A stretch of 6,454 bases of DNA, taken from contig JAITHG010000116.1 in the NCBI GenBank assembly GCA_031280075.1, positions 1 to 6,454 of the forward strand, written 5' to 3'. A program made the translations under genes and the position numbers. Origin of the DNA: Eubacteriales Family XIII. Incertae Sedis bacterium (GTDB taxonomy: Bacteria; Bacillota_A; Clostridia; Peptostreptococcales; Anaerovoracaceae). Position 1 is the stretch's first letter. The number at the start of each line of letters is the position of its first letter. Below the pieces are notes generated by a model, which saw only the letters and a program-made list of their open reading frames with translations, was not told where the DNA came from and did not search any database. Of this stretch, positions 5,517 to 6,454 are shown piece after piece.

Positions 5517-6452
5517 TTAGGCGTGCTCACCGACCCTCTTTCTCAGTGATTCGAAAAACGCCAACGGTGCCCCGTTGCTTAGGCTCGAGAGATACATCTT
5601 CCTATGCCCCCTTGACTTCAAGGAGATATCCAGCCAATAGCCTACCAACTGGTCTTGATATCGCCCTTCGTGCACAGGTTCCATGCTCACGCCCTGCACG
5701 TCCTCAAGCCAAATCGTCTCTTTTCCGTCGTTGATGACAAGACGATCCGCGTAAAGATCCAGCCTGATTTCCCTTTTGGTTCTTCTGAGCCCATATATTA
5801 TTCCTCCGAAAAATGTCACTATAAAAAAGACGGCAATGGTGAGGCACTGCAGTGCGGGATGGGTATTTCGCGCGATGTCATTTAAGACATCCACCTCCAT
5901 AAACACGATCAGAAAAAATATTGTTGGAAGCAATGAAGCAAAGACGATCCAAAGACCAATGCGCCTTACCGGGGAATAATCAAAGCGGTACCGACCGATC
6001 AGGGCACCCCTGTCTTCCACGTCGCTCCGCGCTGCCGCATCATCCCCCACGCCCTCCCGATAGACAAAGAAGCCCTCCAGATCCTCCAGCCTGGCGGGCA
6101 GGTGAACCTTCCATTCTTCTAGACTCCCCTCAAGCCGGAATACAAATCCGGCATACTGTGTGTCAAGCGTCTCCTTCGGCGTGGACAGATGCATCATGGG
6201 TTCTGTGATACCCCCCTTGGGGGCAAAGAAGTCCCGCTCCTCATCCCCGAAGGCATCCCCCCGGTCAAATTCATCGATCAGCCGGGCTGTCCGCGGCTGT
6301 GTGAGAATGCTTTTCGCGAAATCATTCCATTCTTCCAGTACCTTCAGCTGCTCCGCAAAGTCCCTAGCTGCCCGCTCCTGCCCCACCCACAGGAAGTAGT
6401 GCCCGTCCTCCTTTTTGAGGACGAGGACCGGCTCGCAGATAGGGCGGGTCAT
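5517..6452 (-). CDS. Membrane protein of unknown function, two membrane segments and possible PH-like C-terminus
   Basis: This 311-residue protein is not one I recognise. Residues 1-160 are soluble, acidic and mixed alpha/beta. Two hydrophobic segments follow at about 165-187 and 201-222, the second ending in GLRRTKR, which suggests a short hairpin with both ends in the cytoplasm. Residues 228-305 alternate beta-like strands (IRLDLYADRLVINDG, TIWLEDVQGVSMEP, GYWLDISL, RKMYLSS) and end with an amphipathic helix. This pattern resembles bacterial PH-like (bPH) domains, though that is only a topology impression. ATG at 6452 is two bases from the window edge, so its ribosome binding site and any longer N-terminus cannot be judged. 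It precedes the Rhs relic in the same orientation and could belong to the former toxin locus, but nothing in it identifies an immunity or export role. Confidence 0.78.
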   Translation of the reverse strand: MTRPICEPVLVLKKEDGHYFLWVGQERAARDFAEQLKVLEEWNDFAKSILTQPRTARLIDEFDRGDAFGDEERDFFAPKGGITEPMMHLSTPKETLDTQYAGFVFRLEGSLEEWKVHLPARLEDLEGFFVYREGVGDDAAARSDVEDRGALIGRYRFDYSPVRRIGLWIVFASLLPTIFFLIVFMEVDVLNDIARNTHPALQCLTIAVFFIVTFFGGIIYGLRRTKREIRLDLYADRLVINDGKETIWLEDVQGVSMEPVHEGRYQDQLVGYWLDISLKSRGHRKMYLSSLSNGAPLAFFESLRKRVGEHA

Positions 6453-6454
6453 GA

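Overview
The window looks like part of a GC-rich chromosome of a Gram-positive-lineage anaerobe, most plausibly a Negativicute of the Selenomonas type. This is inferred from gene content (an ECF-type transporter, an acyltransferase with a zinc ribbon, an Rhs relic ending in a DUF4474-like domain) and from strong purine-rich ribosome binding sites. There is no marker gene, so the taxonomic guess is weak. All genes but one are on the minus strand.

Reading from the left, positions 1-958 hold the start of an ECF/CbiO-type ABC ATPase and, before it in transcription order, the transmembrane subunit EcfT (CbiQ family). A 377-base divergent region follows, with a good promoter for ecfT, a leader of about 143 nt that can fold, and two dyads that could be operators. 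The only plus-strand gene, a small ArsR-family regulator (1336-1650), faces away from ecfT and is the obvious candidate to control it. It ends only four bases from the end of the next gene, in convergent orientation.

Positions 1655-4631 form a tightly overlapped minus-strand operon: (i) a 54-residue single-pass membrane protein that starts with TTG and is easily missed; (ii) an NCS1-family nucleobase/cation symporter that starts with GTG in a GTGA overlap and is cut by one in-frame TAG at codon 216; (iii) a PlsC-like acyltransferase with a zinc ribbon, which starts in an ATGA overlap with the transporter. A perfect TATAAT box lies upstream of the small gene. The last residues of the transporter come from a 12-bp minisatellite of about eight units just upstream of the acyltransferase start.

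Positions 4725-5344 are a decayed Rhs polymorphic-toxin gene. It has an N-terminal segment and a DUF6531-type domain spread over two frames, then an abrupt jump to a truncated DUF4474-like domain in a third frame with two internal stops. The long YD-repeat core is missing, which points to a large internal deletion. Upstream of it (5517-6452) is a 311-residue protein of unknown function with two membrane segments and a possible PH-like C-terminal domain.

I found no RNA gene, CRISPR array, insertion sequence or clear intrinsic terminator. The most interesting points are the hidden small membrane protein coupled to the NCS1 transporter, the single amber codon in that transporter, the Rhs-DUF4474 deletion relic, the 12-bp repeat, and the unassigned ecfT leader.
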